DNA from: Candidatus Latescibacterota bacterium
GTDB taxonomy: Bacteria > Latescibacterota > UBA2968 > UBA8231
Length of the DNA: 64,000 bases
Assembly (NCBI GenBank): GCA_016187725.1
Contig: JACPJE010000017.1
Span: forward strand, 1 to 64,000
Reading direction: 5' to 3'
Part shown: positions 61,508-64,000 of the stretch, in pieces
How positions within the stretch are numbered: the first letter of the stretch is position 1
How the letters are laid out: every line of letters starts with the position of its first letter
Position numbers and translations under genes: made by a program
Notes under the pieces: model-generated
Seen by the model: the letters and a program-made list of their open reading frames with translations, nothing else
Told to the model about the DNA's origin: nothing
The model's database searches: none

Positions 61508-64000
61508 ATGGCCCCCATGCGCGTCAAGATCCTGGCCTGGTGCTGCGCCCTGCTCTCCGGCGCCGGCTGCCAGAGCGCCGATACCCCTCAGGCCCGGCAG
61601 GCCCGCTGGCACAACAACCAGGGCGTGGTCTACATGGACCAGCACAACTACAGCCGCGGCCGGGACGAGTTCAGCCGGGCCGTGGCCCTCGATCCGCGCT
61701 ATGCCAAGGGCTTCGCCAACCTGGGGATCTCCTATTACAGCCTGGGCAAGTACGACAGCGCCCTGGTGGCCCTGCACAGCGCCCTCAAACACGATGCCGA
61801 CCACCCGCATGCCCAGTACACCCTGGGCCTGATCTTTCTGGCCCAGGGCAAGGAGTACGACAGGGCCCTGCAGGCCTTCGCGCAGGTGCTCAAGGGCGAC
61901 AGCGACGATCCGCTGGTGCACTACTACCTGGGGCGGGCCAGGGAGAAGCTGGGACAGACTGAGGAAGCGGCCGCCGCCTTCCGCCAGGCCATCCGCCTGG
62001 ACCCCCACAACGTGTCGGCCTACTACGCCCTGGCCCAGCTCTTGCGCCAGCAGGGCAAGCAGGAGGAATTCCAGCAGGTGCTGGGCACCTTCAACCAGCT
62101 GCAGCAGGCCGGCAACGAGGGGGTCAGCTCCTCCTATCAGGGGCAGGGCAAGTACGCCGAGGTGGTCGCCGACGCGGAGGGCGTGGTCCCGGCCCAGGAC
62201 GATGCCAAGGTCCCGCTGGCCTTTGCCGCCGCCGAGGCGTTGCCGGCCGGAATGCCGGCCGGGCTGCATTTTGCGGCGATGGTGGATGCGGATCAGGACG
62301 GCGACCAGGATGTGCTGGCGGGAGGGGAAGGGGTGCAGCTGTACCGGAACGAGGGCGGCAAGTGGACCCCGGCCGAGGGGCCACGGGCGGCCGGCGCTTT
62401 CCAGGACGGGATCTTCGCCGATTTCGACAACGACCAGGACGCAGATCTGATATTAGCTGGCGCCCAGACCCTGTTGCTTTGGCGCGATCCGGGTGGCGCC
62501 TGGGGCACGCCGGTCAGCATCGCCGACCCTTCGACCAAGGCCATCCCCGCGGACGTGGACCACGACGGGGATCTAGATCTGATGTTGCTCTCCGATGGAG
62601 CCACCCAACTGTTGAGCAACGACGGGACCGGAAAATTCGCCGAGATCGGCGCCAGGGCCGGCCTGGGCTCCAGCGCGGGGGGCCGGCAGGCGGTGTTCGC
62701 CGACTTCGACAACGACCGCGATCTCGACTTTGTCATCGCCACCACTGGGGGTGGGCAGCTGTTCACCAACAACCGCGACGGCACCTTCTCCGACATCGCC
62801 GCCGAGGTGGGCCTGGCCGGTCTAGACGCGGCAGATATTTGGGTGGAGGACTTCGACCAGGACAGTTACATGGACCTGGCCGCTCTCAGCCCCGCCGGTC
62901 AGCTCACCCTGTACCTGAATCGACACGGCCGCGGCTTTGCCGCCCTGCCGCCGCTGGCGCTGCAGGGAGAGGGTCGCCTGCTGCGCGGGGCCGACTTCGA
63001 CAACGACGGGGACGCAGATCTGTTGGCCGCCGGCTCCTGGGGCCTGCAGCCACTGGTCTGGAGGCAGGGGCGTTTCCAGGCCGAGGGCGCTGCGCTGCAG
63101 GCCGAGGGAGATCCGGTGCTGGTGGCCGACTTCGACGGCGAGGGCCGGGCCGATATCTGGGCGGCCGGACACCTGTTGCGCAACCAGACCCAGGGGGGCA
63201 AATGGATCGAGGTCGCCCTGCAGGGGCTCAACAGCAACCGCAGCGGCCTGGGCACCAAGGTGGAGGTCAAGACCGCTCACCGCCTGCAGAAACGCGAATT
63301 GCGGGGCGGCAGCCGCGACTGCCCCATCCTCGGCTTCGGGCTGGCCCAGTCCGATTCGGTGGAATTCGTGCGCATCCTCTGGCCAGGCGGGGTGCGGCAG
63401 ACCGAACTGGCCACCGGGGCCGGCCAGCGGCTGACCCTCACCGAACTCAACCGCAAGGGCACCTCCTGCCCCATCCTCTACGCGTGGGACGGGAAGGAGT
63501 TCCGCTTTGTGACCGATATCCTGGGCGGGGCCATCATCGGCTACCTGCTGGCCCCCGGGCAGTACTATACCCCGGACACCGACGAGTACGTGCCCCTGGG
63601 CGAAATCGCCCCACGGGACGGCAAGTACGAGGTGCGCATCGCCAATCAACTGGAGGAAATCATCTACCTGGATGCGCTCCAGCTGCTGGTGGTGGACCAC
63701 CCCGAGGGCGTCGAGGTCTATCCTGATGAGCGCCTGCTCAGCGCCCCGCCTTACCCGGAGTTCCGTCTGTACCCGCTGGGCCACCTACAGGGGGTGCGAG
63801 GCGCCACCGACCAGCGTCAGGAGGAGGTGTCGGCGGCGCTGGCGGCGGTGGACGACGAGTGGTACACGGGGTTCGGCGACACCCCCATCCACGGGTACGC
63901 CCAGGAGTACACCCTCACCCTCGACCTGGGCGACCTGAGCGGCAACGCCCATCCGGTGCTGCTGGGCTACGGCTGGGTCGATTACGCCCATTCGTCTTCC
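61508..64000 (+). CDS. TPR + FG-GAP + ASPIC/UnbV lipoprotein (3' end beyond window)
   Basis: The frame opens at ATG (or ATG 61517) and stays open for 831 codons to the window edge. A lipoprotein-like signal (ILAWCCALLSGAGCQSAD, Cys near 21) is followed by three to four TPR units (about 35-200: 'GFANLGISYYSLGKYDSALV', 'YYLGRAREKLGQTEEAAAAF'). FG-GAP repeats follow (AMVDADQDGDQDVL, ADFDNDQDADLIL, ADVDHDGDLDLML, ADFDNDRDLDFVI, ADFDNDGDADLLA), then ASPIC/UnbV ('NSNRSGLGTKVEVK', 'VRILWPGGVRQ'). The C-terminal domain 'LYAWDGKEFRFVTDILGGAI' continues beyond the window. It is probably surface-facing; the role is unknown, and a TPR fused to a beta-propeller suggests a protein-interaction scaffold. Confidence 0.82.
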   Translation, partial: MAPMRVKILAWCCALLSGAGCQSADTPQARQARWHNNQGVVYMDQHNYSRGRDEFSRAVALDPRYAKGFANLGISYYSLGKYDSALVALHSALKHDADHPHAQYTLGLIFLAQGKEYDRALQAFAQVLKGDSDDPLVHYYLGRAREKLGQTEEAAAAFRQAIRLDPHNVSAYYALAQLLRQQGKQEEFQQVLGTFNQLQQAGNEGVSSSYQGQGKYAEVVADAEGVVPAQDDAKVPLAFAAAEALPAGMPAGLHFAAMVDADQDGDQDVLAGGEGVQLYRNEGGKWTPAEGPRAAGAFQDGIFADFDNDQDADLILAGAQTLLLWRDPGGAWGTPVSIADPSTKAIPADVDHDGDLDLMLLSDGATQLLSNDGTGKFAEIGARAGLGSSAGGRQAVFADFDNDRDLDFVIATTGGGQLFTNNRDGTFSDIAAEVGLAGLDAADIWVEDFDQDSYMDLAALSPAGQLTLYLNRHGRGFAALPPLALQGEGRLLRGADFDNDGDADLLAAGSWGLQPLVWRQGRFQAEGAALQAEGDPVLVADFDGEGRADIWAAGHLLRNQTQGGKWIEVALQGLNSNRSGLGTKVEVKTAHRLQKRELRGGSRDCPILGFGLAQSDSVEFVRILWPGGVRQTELATGAGQRLTLTELNRKGTSCPILYAWDGKEFRFVTDILGGAIIGYLLAPGQYYTPDTDEYVPLGEIAPRDGKYEVRIANQLEEIIYLDALQLLVVDHPEGVEVYPDERLLSAPPYPEFRLYPLGHLQGVRGATDQRQEEVSAALAAVDDEWYTGFGDTPIHGYAQEYTLTLDLGDLSGNAHPVLLGYGWVDYAHSSS

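Noticed and set aside
62236-62262. GCCGGCCGGAATGCCGGCCGG inverted repeat as a mobile element (21-bp core, written in part: GCCGGCCGG...CCGGCCGG)
   Set aside because: It lies in frame inside the TPR/ASPIC gene and reads as a normal Ala-Leu-Pro-Ala-Gly linker; nothing is disrupted.

Overview
The window is GC-rich, densely packed bacterial chromosome. Several traits point to the FCB superphylum, most likely an uncultured Latescibacterota/Handelsmanbacteria-like lineage. These are secreted proteins with dockerin-like loops (VNFDDFFLFADNFG), FG-GAP/ASPIC (CRTAC1-like) proteins, a C-terminal FlgD/T9SS-type sorting module, the futalosine menaquinone route, and sugar-acid/sugar-isomerase genes. The phylum is an inference from protein families, not a phylogeny.

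Layout. 1-2750 is an accessory patch: a HigBA-like toxin-antitoxin pair, an unassigned 525-bp stretch, the 3' remnant of an IS110-family transposase, and a second transposase broken by a palindrome insertion and an A-run slip. 2776-7445 is a plus-strand run: UbiA prenyltransferase, a galactonate-dehydratase-like enolase, hisS, a TIM-barrel isomerase and DUF423. 7456-13829 is minus strand: panE, the scar of a helicase/DNA-methyltransferase (defence-type) locus, an FAH-family enzyme, mqnD, mqnB and an HD-GYP phosphodiesterase. 14086-18027 holds a DUF4432 epimerase, a VapC-like PIN fragment, a CAU tRNA and dnaG. 18436-21425 carries two neighbouring dockerin-like secreted proteins. 21782-30536 is a housekeeping block: rho, rpmE, DUF1385, prfA, prmC, radA, recA and an epimerase. 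30616-34001 is recD2 plus an MFS carrier. 34134-37722 holds two paralogous coiled-coil membrane proteins flanking a frameshifted FG-GAP/ASPIC protein. 38062-49148 contains metG, an M24 peptidase, a split rifampin-phosphotransferase-like pair with an MFS exporter, a frameshifted uvrA and a diheme cytochrome.

49281-61315 is the most interesting block. Two modules, each a nucleotidyltransferase plus an NTase-like/CDP-alcohol phosphotransferase fusion, are arranged divergently around a Wzx-type flippase. The plus arm continues, mostly with 4-nt overlaps, into a UPF0104 flippase-like protein, TolC, DUF3047, MlaC and an MMPL/RND transporter. I read this as one system that makes an unusual phospho-alcohol (possibly inositol- or other polyol-headed) lipid or glycan and moves it across the envelope. 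The window ends inside a TPR/FG-GAP/ASPIC lipoprotein gene that runs past base 64000.

Repeats. A ~146-bp element with ~17-bp imperfect terminal inverted repeats occurs in three clear intergenic copies (39981, 41397, 49149) and one diverged, interrupted copy (27889). It behaves like a MITE. Other small palindromic repeats lie near 1815, 10858, 27857/27960 and 37963.
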